The notes: generated by a model from the letters alone, not told the origin. 64,000 nucleotides of DNA from Paenibacillus oenotherae (GCF_019443105.1 NZ_JAHZIJ010000001.1:744001-808000); one strand, 5' to 3'; shown: positions 51,393 to 60,165, numbered from the stretch's first letter. Program-made: numbers and translations.

Positions 51393-51740
51393 ATGATGAA
51401 AGTTGGAATGGAAGGAAAGAGCCTGTACGAAAGCTTCGAGGTTCAGAAAGATATTTACTACTTCAAAGTTGGCAGGCTCGGCACAGTCAGTTTCCACGGC
51501 AGGAACTATAATATTAGAAGAAACATTTCCGCAGACCAGTTGAAGAGCTACCTCGCAGACGGCCACTTCGTCAAAATAAGCTCCCGATGCTACATTAATC
51601 TCAACAAGGTTCTGTCGCTCACAGACGGCATGCTCCACTTCGCCCAGGACGGCACCTATCCGAAACAATTGCCTATATCCAAATGGAAGCAGCAGCACAT
51701 CAGAAACTTATTATCCGCGCGCAAATCAATCGCCATGTAA
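51393..51740 (+). CDS. Stand-alone LytTR-domain DNA-binding protein
   Basis: The protein is 115 aa from the ATG at 51393, which has AGAGGGGG at a good distance; a TTG two codons earlier is less likely. The sequence fits a single LytTR domain: a KDIYYFKV start, a strand with GRNYNIRR, then the diagnostic HFVKISSRCYINLNKV and a C-terminal LPISKWKQQHIRNLL. There is no receiver or sensor domain, so it should bind DNA without a classical two-component signal. The upstream cre suggests carbon-source control. Its targets are unknown; the divergent exporter/NRPS operon is a possible one. Confidence 0.85.
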   Translation: MMKVGMEGKSLYESFEVQKDIYYFKVGRLGTVSFHGRNYNIRRNISADQLKSYLADGHFVKISSRCYINLNKVLSLTDGMLHFAQDGTYPKQLPISKWKQQHIRNLLSARKSIAM

Positions 51741-51796
51741 ATGTAATGCAGCAAGACGAAAACGATTGAAGACCTGCCAATAGCAGTGCTGCGTCA

Positions 51797-51850
51797 CTTT
51801 GGACTGTTGCGTTATCTTGGACTGTTGCGTTCCTTTGGACTGTTGCGTTG
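51797..51850 (+). repeat. Three tandem copies of a 17-18 bp unit
   Basis: The unit TTGGACTGTTGCGTT occurs three times in a row with two or three variable bases between copies. Confidence 0.8.
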
Positions 51851-51892
51851 CATCCCGTTGCCAAGGGCACGATTCCACAAACATTGAACATG

Positions 51893-51914
51893 CCTGCGAA
51901 AGAGCAGGTTTTTT
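51893..51914 (+). terminator. Probable intrinsic terminator downstream of LytTR gene
   Basis: CCTGC pairs with GCAGG across a 6-base loop and is followed directly by six T. The stem is short (5 bp) and lies 150 bases after the stop codon. Confidence 0.45.
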
Positions 51915-51935
51915 CTCTTTTCGGCCTGCTAAAGA

Positions 51936-51965
51936 CGAAATGCCTGCCAAAGCGCAGGCATTTCG
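51936..51965. repeat. Perfect 12-bp inverted repeat (CTGC/GCAGG hairpin family)
   Basis: CGAAATGCCTGC (51936-51947) and GCAGGCATTTCG (51954-51965) are perfect complements around a 6-base loop. Related CCTGC...GCAGG dyads occur at 51893-51908 and near 52004-52020. Confidence 0.7.
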
Positions 51966-52070
51966 CCGTATTTGCCCTTTTCGAGCGCTACCAGCCTCCA
52001 ATTCCTGCATAATCGCAGGCATTCCACCTTCAACGGCTTCTCTTGGGCAAAAATCATGCACTTACGCAGG

Positions 52071-52285
52071 CTTTCCTCTTCGTTTCTTGCTCTTCACTCC
52101 TCGCTCTTCACTCTTCACTCTTCACCTTCACTCCTCGCTCCTCGCTCCTCACTCCTCACTCCTCACTCCTCACTCCTCACTCCTCACTCCTCACTCTTCA
52201 CCTTCACTCCTCGCTCTTCACTCTTCGCCCTTCCCTCTTATCTCTCCCGTTCCCTCTTTCCTGTTCCCTCTTCACTCTTCACTCA
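52071..52285. repeat. Pyrimidine-rich tract with heptamer array
   Basis: About 215 bases consist almost only of C and T with regular A. The core (about 52151-52199) is a near-perfect ACTCCTC heptamer array of six to seven units, flanked by degenerate CTTCACTC and CTCGCTC copies. The opposite strand is GA-rich. Confidence 0.85.
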
Positions 52286-52482
52286 GATCCACCTCATGTA
52301 AAACCCAGTATTACCCAGTCCGCGCAGTGGGGCGGTACGAGTGTCACCATCCGGATGTGATGAAGTCATACACTGGTGCACGTCCCGCCATTCACAGACT
52401 AATATTTCCCACCTTATCATTGTTTTAACCGCTGCGCCGAAACGCACAATAAACTCCATAACACGAGAGGAGGTGTTCACTT

Positions 52483-52557
52483 ATGGCCAAGCAGCAGGGA
52501 CATGCCCGGAAAAATACAACGACGAAAACTTCCGATAAAAAAGGAAACGGCGGCTAA
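52483..52557 (+). CDS. Small 24-aa basic protein of unknown function
   Basis: The ATG lies 8 bases after a very strong site (GAGAGGAGGTG, 52464-52474). The product MAKQQGHARKNTTTKTSDKK... ends in GNGG. It is 24 aa, rich in Lys, Thr and Gln, with no hydrophobic segment. I do not recognise it. The excellent ribosome binding site is the main reason to believe it is translated. No clear promoter or terminator is visible; the next hairpin belongs to the opposite-strand efflux gene. Confidence 0.5.
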   Translation: MAKQQGHARKNTTTKTSDKKGNGG

Positions 52558-52675
52558 CCGCCTCCAAGCACCTCCATGCCACGTGCCTCTAGCTGCGCAC
52601 GATGCGCTGATACGTGGTCGACCTGCCGCTGTCATGCAGCAACAACACCGCGCGGCCGGGAGTTGCGCACGGTGC

Positions 52676-52724
52676 AAAAAAGCCTCGTCCGTCAAATATG
52701 CTATGCATACTGACGGACAAGGCT
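52676..52724 (-). terminator. Intrinsic terminator of the MFS efflux gene
   Basis: AGCCTCGTCCGTCA (52681-52694) pairs with TGACGGACAAGGCT (52711-52724) with one mismatch. In the minus direction the stem is followed by six T. It begins 15 bases after the MFS stop codon. Confidence 0.85.
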
Positions 52725-52739
52725 TAATGCAGCGACAAG

Positions 52740-54338
52740 CTATGCCTCGGCTTTTTCCTGGCGCTTGTTCTTATGCGAGCCGCTGCGAAGCGGAACTTCC
52801 TTCACGAAGAAGGTGAGCACGATCGATAAGGCAATAACGATCGCTCCCGCAAGAAATACGCCGGACAGTGCATAGCTAAGCGCTTCTCTCAGCATATCGA
52901 CCGTATGCTGGAATACCTGCTGCAGTTCAAGGGGCAGCTGCCCTTGCGCTTGCTCAAGCTTCTCCGGATCGAGCAGAATTTGCGGATCATGCAGCAGCCC
53001 GAATATAGGCTTCACTTCCTCCGGCAGTGCTGCGGCATCTTGCTGCGCAGCCCCGGCTCCCGCCATCATCTTGTCCGTTAGCCGATGCGACAGCACCGTT
53101 GACATAATGGCAACTCCGATTGTACCGCCCAGCGAGCGGAACAGCTGCGATGATGCTGTCGCAACGCCAAGCTGGCTGGAGTCAACTGAATTTTGCACCG
53201 TTAGAGAGAAGACCGGCATTGCCAGCCCCAGACCAAGACCTGTAACAATCATGAACAGGATAACATCCCATGTCGTCGTTGAAAGATCCATAAAGGCGAG
53301 CAGAAGCATTCCCGCTGCCATAATTACTGTCCCGCATAGAGCCAGCAGCTTGTATTTGCCCGTTCGGGTAACCAGCTGTCCGCCGACTGCGCTGCCAAGA
53401 ACGAGACTGAGCATCATCGGCATCGTTACATAACCCGACAATGTTGCAGAGGTACCCATAACACCTTGAATGAACCATGGCATGTACATAACGGCTCCGA
53501 ACATCCCGGCTCCCAGAATAAAGCTGATCAGATTCGATAGCGAGTACGTGCTGTTCCTGAACAAGTTCATAGGCAGCACAGGACTTTTGACACGCTGCTC
53601 AATGAAGATGAAGCCCATCAAAGCTACCAGTGTTACAACAAGAAGGCCGATAATTTGCGCCGATCCCCAGTCATACTTTGAGCCCGCCCAGGTGAAAGCA
53701 AGCAGCATAGGAACCATCGTTAAGGTCAGCAACGTAGAACCCCAATAATCGACCGATTCCCCCTCTTTGCGCGCAACCTTGGGAAACATCATCATAATAA
53801 GCACGAATGCAATAATACCTACAGGAAGAAAAACCCAGAAAACCCAATTCCATTCCAAGTGGTCCACAATATAACCGCCGAGTGTAGGGCCAAGCACACT
53901 GGCAAGCCCGAAAGCACCAGTCATAATTCCCTGCCACCGCCCCCGATCCCGTGGAGCGAACAGATCGCCAACTACTGCAAATGAGGTGGACATAATCATG
54001 CCTGCGCCCAGCCCCTGAATACCGCGATAAATAATCAACTGAATGATGTCGCCTGACGTTCCGCACAGGAAAGCGCCGATAAGAAAGATGCCAATCCCTA
54101 CAAGAATAAAGGGGCGGCGCCCATAAATATCAGACAGCTTGCCGACAAGTATCGTCGTTATGCTTGAAGTAAGCATATAGACAGTAAACACCCAGCTGTA
54201 ATATTCCATGCCGCCCAGACGTTCCACAATACGCGGAAGTGCGGTACTGACAATCGTTTGGTTCAATGCTGCGAACAACAGGGCCGCGAGCACCGCTACC
54301 ATAATCGTCGTCTTTTTCCTTTGATCTAAATGCTCCAT
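52740..54338 (-). CDS. MFS multidrug efflux transporter, DHA2 (EmrB/QacA) family
   Basis: This 532-aa protein has a 14-segment DHA2 pattern. Motif A is in GKLSDIYGRRPF near residues 65-76, and motif C-like GxxxGPxLGG is in ASVLGPTLGGYIVD near 150. Such proteins export drugs with proton antiport. The start lies 3 bases after the MarR stop, and GAGGAG inside the last MarR codons serves as its ribosome binding site, so the pair is translationally coupled. A link to the NRPS product is possible but not shown; ordinary MarR/MFS pairs are common. Confidence 0.93.
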   Translation of the reverse strand: MEHLDQRKKTTIMVAVLAALLFAALNQTIVSTALPRIVERLGGMEYYSWVFTVYMLTSSITTILVGKLSDIYGRRPFILVGIGIFLIGAFLCGTSGDIIQLIIYRGIQGLGAGMIMSTSFAVVGDLFAPRDRGRWQGIMTGAFGLASVLGPTLGGYIVDHLEWNWVFWVFLPVGIIAFVLIMMMFPKVARKEGESVDYWGSTLLTLTMVPMLLAFTWAGSKYDWGSAQIIGLLVVTLVALMGFIFIEQRVKSPVLPMNLFRNSTYSLSNLISFILGAGMFGAVMYMPWFIQGVMGTSATLSGYVTMPMMLSLVLGSAVGGQLVTRTGKYKLLALCGTVIMAAGMLLLAFMDLSTTTWDVILFMIVTGLGLGLAMPVFSLTVQNSVDSSQLGVATASSQLFRSLGGTIGVAIMSTVLSHRLTDKMMAGAGAAQQDAAALPEEVKPIFGLLHDPQILLDPEKLEQAQGQLPLELQQVFQHTVDMLREALSYALSGVFLAGAIVIALSIVLTFFVKEVPLRSGSHKNKRQEKAEA

Positions 54339-54341
54339 ATC

Positions 54342-54794
54342 TTACTTTTTCTCCTCTACATTCGCTTCATCCATATTCGTAATGATTTGATTGAATATAC
54401 GGGTCAATTCGCTGACATCCTCGGTTGATAATCCCGCGAACATCATATCCATAATAGCGGCTCGTTTCGCACGAAGCTTCTCGACAAGCTCGCGTCCCTG
54501 CTCCACCAGAACAAGATAGACGACACGGCGGTCATCCATATCGCGCTCCCGCTCAATAAGTCCCATATCAAGCAGCTTATCCGCGATGCCTGTTACGGCT
54601 CCGGCAGTAATATACAGCTTCTCTGCGAGCACAGAAGCCTTCTGCGGCCCGTCTTCAAAAAGCCGAATCAGTATCCGTCCCTGAATAGCCGTAAGCCCGA
54701 TATTTTCCTTGTTCCACTCACAATCCATCCGGCGCTTAACTTGAATAAACACGCGCTCCAGCGCGAATATTTCCTGCTGACGCTCATTTGTCAT
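54342..54794 (-). CDS. MarR-family transcriptional regulator
   Basis: This 150-aa protein has a winged helix-turn-helix with LTAIQGRILIRLFEDGPQ, ASVLAEKLYITAGAVTGIADKL and the wing GLIERERDMDDRRVVYLVL, typical of MarR. GGGAG precedes the start. It is first in a two-gene unit with the MFS pump and is likely its local repressor, released by a small aromatic or drug-like ligand. A promoter and an imperfect dyad lie directly upstream. Confidence 0.93.
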   Translation of the reverse strand: MTNERQQEIFALERVFIQVKRRMDCEWNKENIGLTAIQGRILIRLFEDGPQKASVLAEKLYITAGAVTGIADKLLDMGLIERERDMDDRRVVYLVLVEQGRELVEKLRAKRAAIMDMMFAGLSTEDVSELTRIFNQIITNMDEANVEEKK

Positions 54795-54843
54795 TGCTAA
54801 CCGCTCCCTTCTAAACGTTTGTGATAGTATTTTAGTTCAATAT

Positions 54844-54885
54844 ATTTTAGTTGTAAAGTATTTAGTAGTAAACTATTTAACGGTA
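54844..54885 (-). promoter_or_regulatory. MarR/MFS promoter with overlapping imperfect dyad
   Basis: Towards marR, TTTACT (54867-54872) and TAAAAT (54844-54849) are 17 bp apart. An imperfect inverted repeat centred near 54867 (GTAAAGTATTTAG against TAAACTATTTAAC) overlaps the -35 and could be the autoregulatory operator. Confidence 0.5.
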
Positions 54886-54921
54886 AAATAAAACGGCTCT
54901 GCCATCAGGATGGCAAAGCCG
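54884..54921 (-). terminator. Intrinsic terminator of the urease operon
   Basis: CGGCTCTGCCATC and GATGGCAAAGCCG form a 13-bp stem with one mismatch and a 2-base loop. In the minus direction TTTTATTTTA follows. It starts 9 bases after the ureD stop and separates urease from marR. Confidence 0.9.
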
Positions 54922-54929
54922 CCGCTCAT

Positions 54930-55766
54930 TTATTTATGAAATTGCAGTGGAGCTTGATGGAGCAATACACGGCGAAGCGTCTGCCATGCCTCAGCCAGCA
55001 CCTCTTGCAGCGGCCATGCGGCCATGCCTGCTGTCATTACTGCGATGCCGAACTTATGTGTCGCAGTGACCCCTGCAAGGACAGGCTGCCCTTCCCGCTG
55101 GGGCAAGGCAGCTATCGCATTCCGTACAGCCTCTACATGCCGGGAGGTTATCGCATCGGAGAATGCGTAGAGCACCCCCGTATGGGTCATTCCCCCCAGA
55201 CAGCCCGGAGCGGTCAAAAGCTGCTTGCCCGGCTCAATTAATCCGTTCTGCGCATAGATTAATTCCCCTTCGTGCCGAACACGGAGCCGGTTGCGATAGG
55301 AGCGGTATTGGAACCGTTCGCCGCGAAGCGTCCGTCCCGGGCATACAATTTCGGCCTGCATCCATACCGAGCCTGACGAGAGCTGCACTTCCGTCTCATT
55401 CACGAAGGCAGCATCCTTGTACAGCATGATCGGCTCTGGCATCGATTCCACGACAGCACCCTGCTGGAGCTGGAATTTCTGCACGATAGACGATCCTCCG
55501 CGAACAGGATCCCCACAAGGATGCACCTTGGTGAATGACTGGTTCGTCATGTAGACATGAGCATTCGGACCGATCTTCCATTCCAGCTCATAGCGGTCGC
55601 CGGCGAGCAGTCCCGGTGATACATCCATTACGATGACACCTGCCGGGCCGCCAAGCGGAAAAACTTTGGCGATCTTGATCGGGGCTGTATGATATTTGGA
55701 GACCAGATGCGTCACCCCGCTGCTGCACTGGAATTCGGCACGCAGCTCCGATACCCGGGCTTGCAT
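54930..55766 (-). CDS. ureD: Urease accessory protein UreD/UreH
   Basis: From the ATG at 55766, four bases after the ureG stop, this is 278 aa, the usual family size. The family's early SKYHTAPIKIAKVFPLG, GGxxxGDRYELEW and SFTKVHPC regions are present. UreD is the platform that binds apo-urease and, with UreF and UreG, inserts nickel. The open frame extends 105 codons further upstream inside the ureG His-tail region, but that part only mirrors the His-codon repeats in another frame ([11 protein letters not shown] units) and is not credible protein. ATGs at 55793 and 55811 are alternative starts. It is the last gene of the operon. Confidence 0.88.
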   Translation of the reverse strand: MQARVSELRAEFQCSSGVTHLVSKYHTAPIKIAKVFPLGGPAGVIVMDVSPGLLAGDRYELEWKIGPNAHVYMTNQSFTKVHPCGDPVRGGSSIVQKFQLQQGAVVESMPEPIMLYKDAAFVNETEVQLSSGSVWMQAEIVCPGRTLRGERFQYRSYRNRLRVRHEGELIYAQNGLIEPGKQLLTAPGCLGGMTHTGVLYAFSDAITSRHVEAVRNAIAALPQREGQPVLAGVTATHKFGIAVMTAGMAAWPLQEVLAEAWQTLRRVLLHQAPLQFHK

Positions 55767-55770
55767 CGAA

Positions 55771-56700
55771 CTAATGGGAATGGTCAGCGGCATGAACCTG
55801 TTGGTGTCCATGAGGAACATCCGTGCCTTTATGATCGCGGGCATGCGCATCGGTATGCTCGTGAGTATGTTCGTGTGTATGTGCATGGGTATGTTCGTGA
55901 GTATGTTCGTGAGTATGTTCGTGTGTATGTGCACGGGTATGCTCGTGAGTATGTTCGTGTGTATGTGCATGGGTATGCTCGTGAGTTTGTGCATGGTTAT
56001 GCTCATGCTCATGTCCGTGATTATGCTGGAGTCCATGGGCATGGGCAAGCTCGTGCTCCAGCCAGCCAACGATGTCATCTACGCCTTGGCCGCCGAACAG
56101 ATTGGAGAATACGTAAGGACGTCCGCTGCGCATCCGTATCGTATCCTCTTCCATAACCTGCAGACTTGCTCCCACATAAGGGGCGAGATCGATCTTGTTC
56201 ACGACGAGCAGGTCGGAGCGCATAATGCCAGGCCCGCCTTTGCGCGGGATTTTTTCCCCTTGAGCCACATCTATAATGTAGATAAAACGATCGACCAGCT
56301 CCGGACTGAAGGCCGCTGCCAGATTATCGCCGCCGCTCTCGATGAAAATAATATCAAGCGGCTGGAACCGATTCGTCAGCTCTTCCACAGCCTCGAAGTT
56401 CATGGATGCATCCTCGCGGATCGCCGTATGCGGACAGCCGCCTGTCTCCACCCCTATAATCCGCTCTTCCGGCAGCACACCTGTCGCAGCCAGAATACGG
56501 GCATCTTCCTTTGTATAAATATCATTCGTAATAACAGCCAGACTATACTTGCCGCTCAGCGCTCCGGCCAACCGCTCCACAAGCGCCGTCTTGCCTGAGC
56601 CTACAGGGCCCCCGATTCCAATGCGGATAGGCCGCGAGCGATCCAGTGCTGGCTGCTCCCACCCATGGTGATGATGTCCCTGACCTTGTCCCTGACACAT
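55771..56700 (-). CDS. ureG: Urease accessory GTPase UreG with His-rich C-terminal tail
   Basis: The protein is 309 aa from the ATG at 56700, which has a perfect AAGGAGG; a TTG ten codons earlier is not preferred. The GTPase core is complete: P-loop [13 protein letters not shown] near residue 31, the nickel-binding CPH in [20 protein letters not shown], and NKIDL for guanine recognition. UreG is normally about 205 residues. Here about 90 more follow, with 36 His mostly in HEHTHAHT-type repeats, plus a short HHHH near the N-terminus. No ureE is present in the window, so the tail may do the nickel storage or delivery work normally done by the His-rich UreE tail. That is inference; plant UreG and HypB proteins with N-terminal His-rich segments are the nearest precedent. 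Confidence 0.95.
   Translation of the reverse strand: MCQGQGQGHHHHGWEQPALDRSRPIRIGIGGPVGSGKTALVERLAGALSGKYSLAVITNDIYTKEDARILAATGVLPEERIIGVETGGCPHTAIREDASMNFEAVEELTNRFQPLDIIFIESGGDNLAAAFSPELVDRFIYIIDVAQGEKIPRKGGPGIMRSDLLVVNKIDLAPYVGASLQVMEEDTIRMRSGRPYVFSNLFGGQGVDDIVGWLEHELAHAHGLQHNHGHEHEHNHAQTHEHTHAHTHEHTHEHTRAHTHEHTHEHTHEHTHAHTHEHTHEHTDAHARDHKGTDVPHGHQQVHAADHSH
55840..56005 (-). repeat. Coding tandem repeat for the UreG His tail
   Basis: On the plus strand, units of GTGAGTATGTTC and GTGTGTATGTGCATGG alternate about nine times, encoding His-Glu-His-Thr and His-Ala-His-Thr. Such repeats can expand or contract in multiples of 3 bases without frameshift. Confidence 0.85.
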
Positions 56701-56730
56701 AATGTGTTCCTCCTTATGAATGAATAGCAA

Positions 56731-57504
56731 CTAAGACATAAACAATCTTGAATACAACGTTTCATGACGGATCATCGCGATCTCGGCCAGCGGCATATTG
56801 GAGTATGCATCCTCCGGCTCATTGGAAGCCACGTCCGTCCAGGCAGGGGCTATCTTCGCTGTCAGCCGGGCGATAATCGCCTGGCCTTCCGTCTGTCCGA
56901 TGGACATAAGCCGCAGCGCGCTGTTCACGCATGTGACGATGCAGGTGTACAGATAGCCCTGTACCGCAGTATCAAGCGCGATGCCAAGCCTGTAGCATGC
57001 AAATCCGTGCGCAAGCGGGTGCGAAGCGAAGCAGCGGCCACTGCTGTGCGCGTTAGTAAGGGGGCTCCAGTCCATCTGTGGATAGATGCTGCTCATTAAT
57101 TGCAGCATCCTTCTGCCCATCTTCTCCACTCCGATGCGGGATTCCGAAGCCGTTCGCGCTGTGTGCACCAGCCGTTCAACGGCCCATAGCGAATCCCAAT
57201 CGCCAACCGGAGCGTCACGATAGACGGCTTTAATAATCATCGCATCTGCGGATGCCCAGCTTTGGCGCAGCATGACCTCCCCGTACAGCTCCATATCAGC
57301 ACTCGTCCTCACCGCACCTTCCTGTACTAATGTTTCAAGACCGAATGAATGGGAGAACCCGCCGATCGGAAGCGCTGAATCGAGCAATTGCTGGAGCGCC
57401 AGCCACGGGAGCGGATGATGACCGCCGATTCCCGTATTCTGAGCGGAAGTGATCGGCTGGTTTGTCTGCATATGTGTCTGTATATGTGTCTTTGCTGCAT
57501 CCAT
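56731..57504 (-). CDS. ureF: Urease accessory protein UreF
   Basis: This 257-aa all-helical protein has the UreF signature LDSALPIGGFSHSFGLETLVQ near residues 42-62 and a C-terminal region with VNSALRLMSIGQTEGQ. UreF bridges UreD and UreG and gates nickel transfer in the activation complex. GGAGGTGG lies about 12 bases upstream of the ATG, a slightly long spacing. The first about 25 residues are polar (Thr, Gln, His) and not part of the conserved domain, so a later start is conceivable. Gaps are 24 bases to ureC and 30 to ureG. Confidence 0.92.
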   Translation of the reverse strand: MDAAKTHIQTHMQTNQPITSAQNTGIGGHHPLPWLALQQLLDSALPIGGFSHSFGLETLVQEGAVRTSADMELYGEVMLRQSWASADAMIIKAVYRDAPVGDWDSLWAVERLVHTARTASESRIGVEKMGRRMLQLMSSIYPQMDWSPLTNAHSSGRCFASHPLAHGFACYRLGIALDTAVQGYLYTCIVTCVNSALRLMSIGQTEGQAIIARLTAKIAPAWTDVASNEPEDAYSNMPLAEIAMIRHETLYSRLFMS

Positions 57505-57528
57505 GGACGTTTACGCCACCTCCACCTG

Positions 57529-59244
57529 TTAGAACAGGAAATACCGCTGCGCCATCGGCAGCACCTCTGCCGGTTCGCAGACAGCTGGAACACCGTCCAC
57601 TTTCACCTCATAGGTCTCGGGATCAACCTCGATCTTAGGCGTTGCTCCGTTATGGATCATATCTTTCTTCGTAATGCTGCGGCAGCCCTTAACAGGCTCG
57701 ATCCGCTTGTTTAACCCTAGCTCAGCTGCAATTCCGCTGTCATAAGCGGCCTGGGAGACGAAGGTGATGGAGCCACTTCCAACTGCTTTCCCGAAGCCGC
57801 CGAACATCATTCTGCCGAATACAGGCTGCGGCGTCGGGATCGATGCGTTGGGATCGCCCATTTGCGCATAAGCAATCGTACCGCCCTTCAGGATCATATC
57901 CGGCTTGACGCCGAAGAACATCGGGCTCCATACGACAAGATCGGCGAATTTGCCAGGTTCAAGGGAACCGACGAGATGAGAAACTCCATGCGTGATGGCC
58001 GGATTAATCGTATATTTGGCAATATATCGTTTAATTCGCTCATTGTCCGCACCTTCAGCATCCCCCTCCAGCGGGCCGCGTTGACGCTTCATTTTATCCG
58101 CTGTCTGCCATGTTCGAATAATGACCTCGCCCACACGCCCCATCGCCTGCGAATCCGAGCTGATCATGCTGAACACGCCCATATCGTGCAAAATATCTTC
58201 CGCCGCAATCGTTTCCGGACGTATGCGGGAATCTGCAAAAGCCACATCCTCCGGGATGCTGCTGTCCAAATGATGACAGACCATCAGCATGTCCAGATGC
58301 TCTTCAATCGTATTAATGGTAAAAGGCCGCGTCGGATTCGTGGAAGACGGCAGAACATTGAGCTCGCTCGCCGCCCGAATGATGTCAGGCGCATGGCCTC
58401 CGCCCGCCCCTTCCGTATGGTAGGTGTGGATCGTCCTGCCCTTGAACGCAGCCAGTGTATCCTCCAGAAACCCGGCTTCATTCAGCGTATCAGTGTGAAT
58501 CGCAACCTGAACGTCATACCGGTCTGCCACGTCCAGACAAGTATCAATCGCCGCTGGTGTCGTTCCCCAGTCTTCATGAAGCTTCAACCCGATGGCGCCC
58601 GCCTCGATTTGCTCGATTAACGGGCCTGCTGACGAAGCATTGCCCTTGCCGGTAAAGCCCATATTCATCGGAAAAGCTTCCGCCGCCTCCAGCATCCGCC
58701 GCATATGCCAAGCTCCCGGAGTACAGGTCGTTGCATTCGTACCGGTGGCAGGCCCCGTTCCACCGCCAATCATCGTCGTCACACCTGACGAGAGTGCCGT
58801 CTCGATCTGCTGCGGGCATATGTAATGAATATGCGAATCTATGCCGCCTGCGGTAATGATTTTGCCTTCTCCTGCGATCACCTCAGTGCTGGCTCCAACA
58901 ACCATATTCGGCATAACGCCATCCATAATGTCGGGATTGCCTCCTTTGCCGATCGCAACGATCAGTCCGTCCCTTATGCCGATATCGGCCTTCACGATGC
59001 CCCAATGATCGATAATGACGGCATTCGTAATGAGCGTATCCAGCACGCCGTCGCTGCGCTGCGCACCGCTGGATTGTCCCATGCCATCGCGGATTACCTT
59101 GCCTCCGCCGAACTTGCATTCATCACCGTAAACAGTGTAATCATGCTCGACTTGCGCCCATAGCTCTGTATCGGCCAAGCGAACCGCATCGCCTGTGGTC
59201 GGACCGAACATTTGCGCATAGCTGCTTCGGCTCATACGGCTCAT
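57529..59244 (-). CDS. ureC: Urease subunit alpha (UreC)
   Basis: The protein is 571 aa, the standard length, from the ATG at 59244 that overlaps the ureB stop (ATGA) and has GGAAGGGGG upstream. It hydrolyses urea to ammonia and carbamate with two nickel ions. Metal ligands are visible: HIH in [12 protein letters not shown], the carbamylated Lys in GLKLHEDWG, His in [10 protein letters not shown] and in [15 protein letters not shown], and Asp in SSDSQAMGR. The catalytic flap His lies in MVCHHLDSS. All expected residues are present, so the enzyme should be active if nickel is inserted. Confidence 0.97.
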   Translation of the reverse strand: MSRMSRSSYAQMFGPTTGDAVRLADTELWAQVEHDYTVYGDECKFGGGKVIRDGMGQSSGAQRSDGVLDTLITNAVIIDHWGIVKADIGIRDGLIVAIGKGGNPDIMDGVMPNMVVGASTEVIAGEGKIITAGGIDSHIHYICPQQIETALSSGVTTMIGGGTGPATGTNATTCTPGAWHMRRMLEAAEAFPMNMGFTGKGNASSAGPLIEQIEAGAIGLKLHEDWGTTPAAIDTCLDVADRYDVQVAIHTDTLNEAGFLEDTLAAFKGRTIHTYHTEGAGGGHAPDIIRAASELNVLPSSTNPTRPFTINTIEEHLDMLMVCHHLDSSIPEDVAFADSRIRPETIAAEDILHDMGVFSMISSDSQAMGRVGEVIIRTWQTADKMKRQRGPLEGDAEGADNERIKRYIAKYTINPAITHGVSHLVGSLEPGKFADLVVWSPMFFGVKPDMILKGGTIAYAQMGDPNASIPTPQPVFGRMMFGGFGKAVGSGSITFVSQAAYDSGIAAELGLNKRIEPVKGCRSITKKDMIHNGATPKIEVDPETYEVKVDGVPAVCEPAEVLPMAQRYFLF

Positions 59245-59609
59245 TGCTGCACCCCCTTCCATTCGTTCAGCCTTGAACGAACGTCTTCCGGCATCGCGCC
59301 GTGCTGGGCAGGTCCGTTCGTAATGCCGTTCAAGCCATAGGAACGCTTGCGTCCGCCCAGCTCGACGAGCAGCACAGGCTTCTCCTCGCCCGGCTCGAAC
59401 CGTACAGCCGTACCTGCCGCAATATGCAGCCTCATGCCAAAAGCAGCCTCACGGTCAAATGAGAGCGCTCGATTCACCTCGAAAAAATGAAAATGCGAAC
59501 CAACCTGAACCGGCCGATCGCCCGTATTCACCACAATAACCTCCACAGTCGCCCGCCCCGCATTCAACATAATCTCGCCTGGAGCAGTACGATATTGTCC
59601 GGGAATCAT
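59241..59609 (-). CDS. ureB: Urease subunit beta (UreB)
   Basis: This 122-aa protein has the typical start [13 protein letters not shown] and SHFHFFEVN...[13 protein letters not shown]. It forms the structural core of the urease trimer with UreA and UreC. AAGGTGA precedes the ATG. It is separated from ureA by 775 bp but coupled to ureC, so it heads a ureBCFGD unit. Confidence 0.96.
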   Translation of the reverse strand: MIPGQYRTAPGEIMLNAGRATVEVIVVNTGDRPVQVGSHFHFFEVNRALSFDREAAFGMRLHIAAGTAVRFEPGEEKPVLLVELGGRKRSYGLNGITNGPAQHGAMPEDVRSRLNEWKGVQQ

Positions 59610-59637
59610 TCAATCACCTTCTTCATCTGACTAGATA

Positions 59638-59654
59638 CGTTATTGGAACTAACA
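59638..59654 (-). promoter_or_regulatory. GlnR/TnrA-like box upstream of ureB, one mismatch
   Basis: Read towards ureB, TGTTAGTTCCAATAACG fits TGTNA-N7-TNACA except for the last base. It lies 29 to 45 bases upstream of the ureB ATG. No convincing -35/-10 pair is visible beside it. Confidence 0.45.
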
Positions 59655-59820
59655 AGCTGCTGATGAGCTCAGCTTGCCGATCATAAGAATCCAAAGCTCG
59701 CTTTCGCATAAATAACAAGCTAATAACGAATGCTTATAAAGATCATCTCGCCATACGCCGAATTGTGTGCACCGCACTGTGGCGATGCACCATGCTGTGG
59801 CGATGCGCCCAGCTATTGTG

Positions 59821-60165
59821 AACTGTAAGGCGGGATATCCCGCTTTCAGCAATTGAAAGAGGTCCGTTTACTCCCCATAGCACGGTATTTCCTGCTTACA
59901 GATCATGGCTCAAGCTCAAATCCTGCCATCTGCCCAACTGTAAGGCGAACAAATCCGCTTTCAGTTATTGATGAGCATCCGCTTACTCGCCATAGCACGG
60001 TATTTCCTGCTTACAGATCATGGCTCAAGCTCAATCCTGCCATCTGCCCAACTGTAAGGCGAACAAATCCGCTTTCAGTTATTGATGAGCATTTGTTTAC
60101 TCGCCATAGCACGGTATTTTCTGCTTACAGATCACAGCCTCATACCAATCCCATCATCTGCGAAC
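59821..60165. repeat. Three tandem copies of a ~115-bp repeat
   Basis: Copies start with AACTGTAAGGCG at 59821 (variant), 59936 and 60050, giving periods of 115 and 114 bp. Copies 2 and 3 are nearly identical; copy 1 diverges in its first 40 bases and copy 3 in its last 30. Each begins with a hairpin (AACTGTAAGGCG against CGCTTTCAGTT) and contains ATAGCACGGTATTT and TGCTTACAGATCA. There are no protein-coding signs and no unique spacers. Confidence 0.88.

Larger units (their letters stand above)
51741..52482. other. Gene-poor, repeat- and hairpin-rich stretch
   Basis: I see no convincing gene. The stretch contains three 17-bp repeats, a family of CTGC/GCAGG hairpins and a long pyrimidine-rich tract, given separately. 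Open frames here translate as monotonous Ser/Leu/His repeats and are low-complexity artefacts. Confidence 0.6.

Noticed and set aside
52043-52360. Overlapping Ser/Leu/His-repeat open frames
   Set aside because: They are translations of the ACTCCTC repeat tract in several frames, with no start signals.
55767-56078. 105-codon N-terminal extension of UreD overlapping ureG
   Set aside because: It is an out-of-frame reading of the UreG His-codon repeat; the conserved UreD sequence begins only after the ureG stop.
55696-56598. Plus-strand open frame of 300 codons opposite ureG/ureD
   Set aside because: It is antisense to well-conserved genes, and its Met/Val/Cys repeats come from the His-tail repeat.
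59821-60165. Tandem repeats as a possible CRISPR array
   Set aside because: The copies are contiguous 115-bp units without unique spacers of constant length, and no cas genes are nearby.
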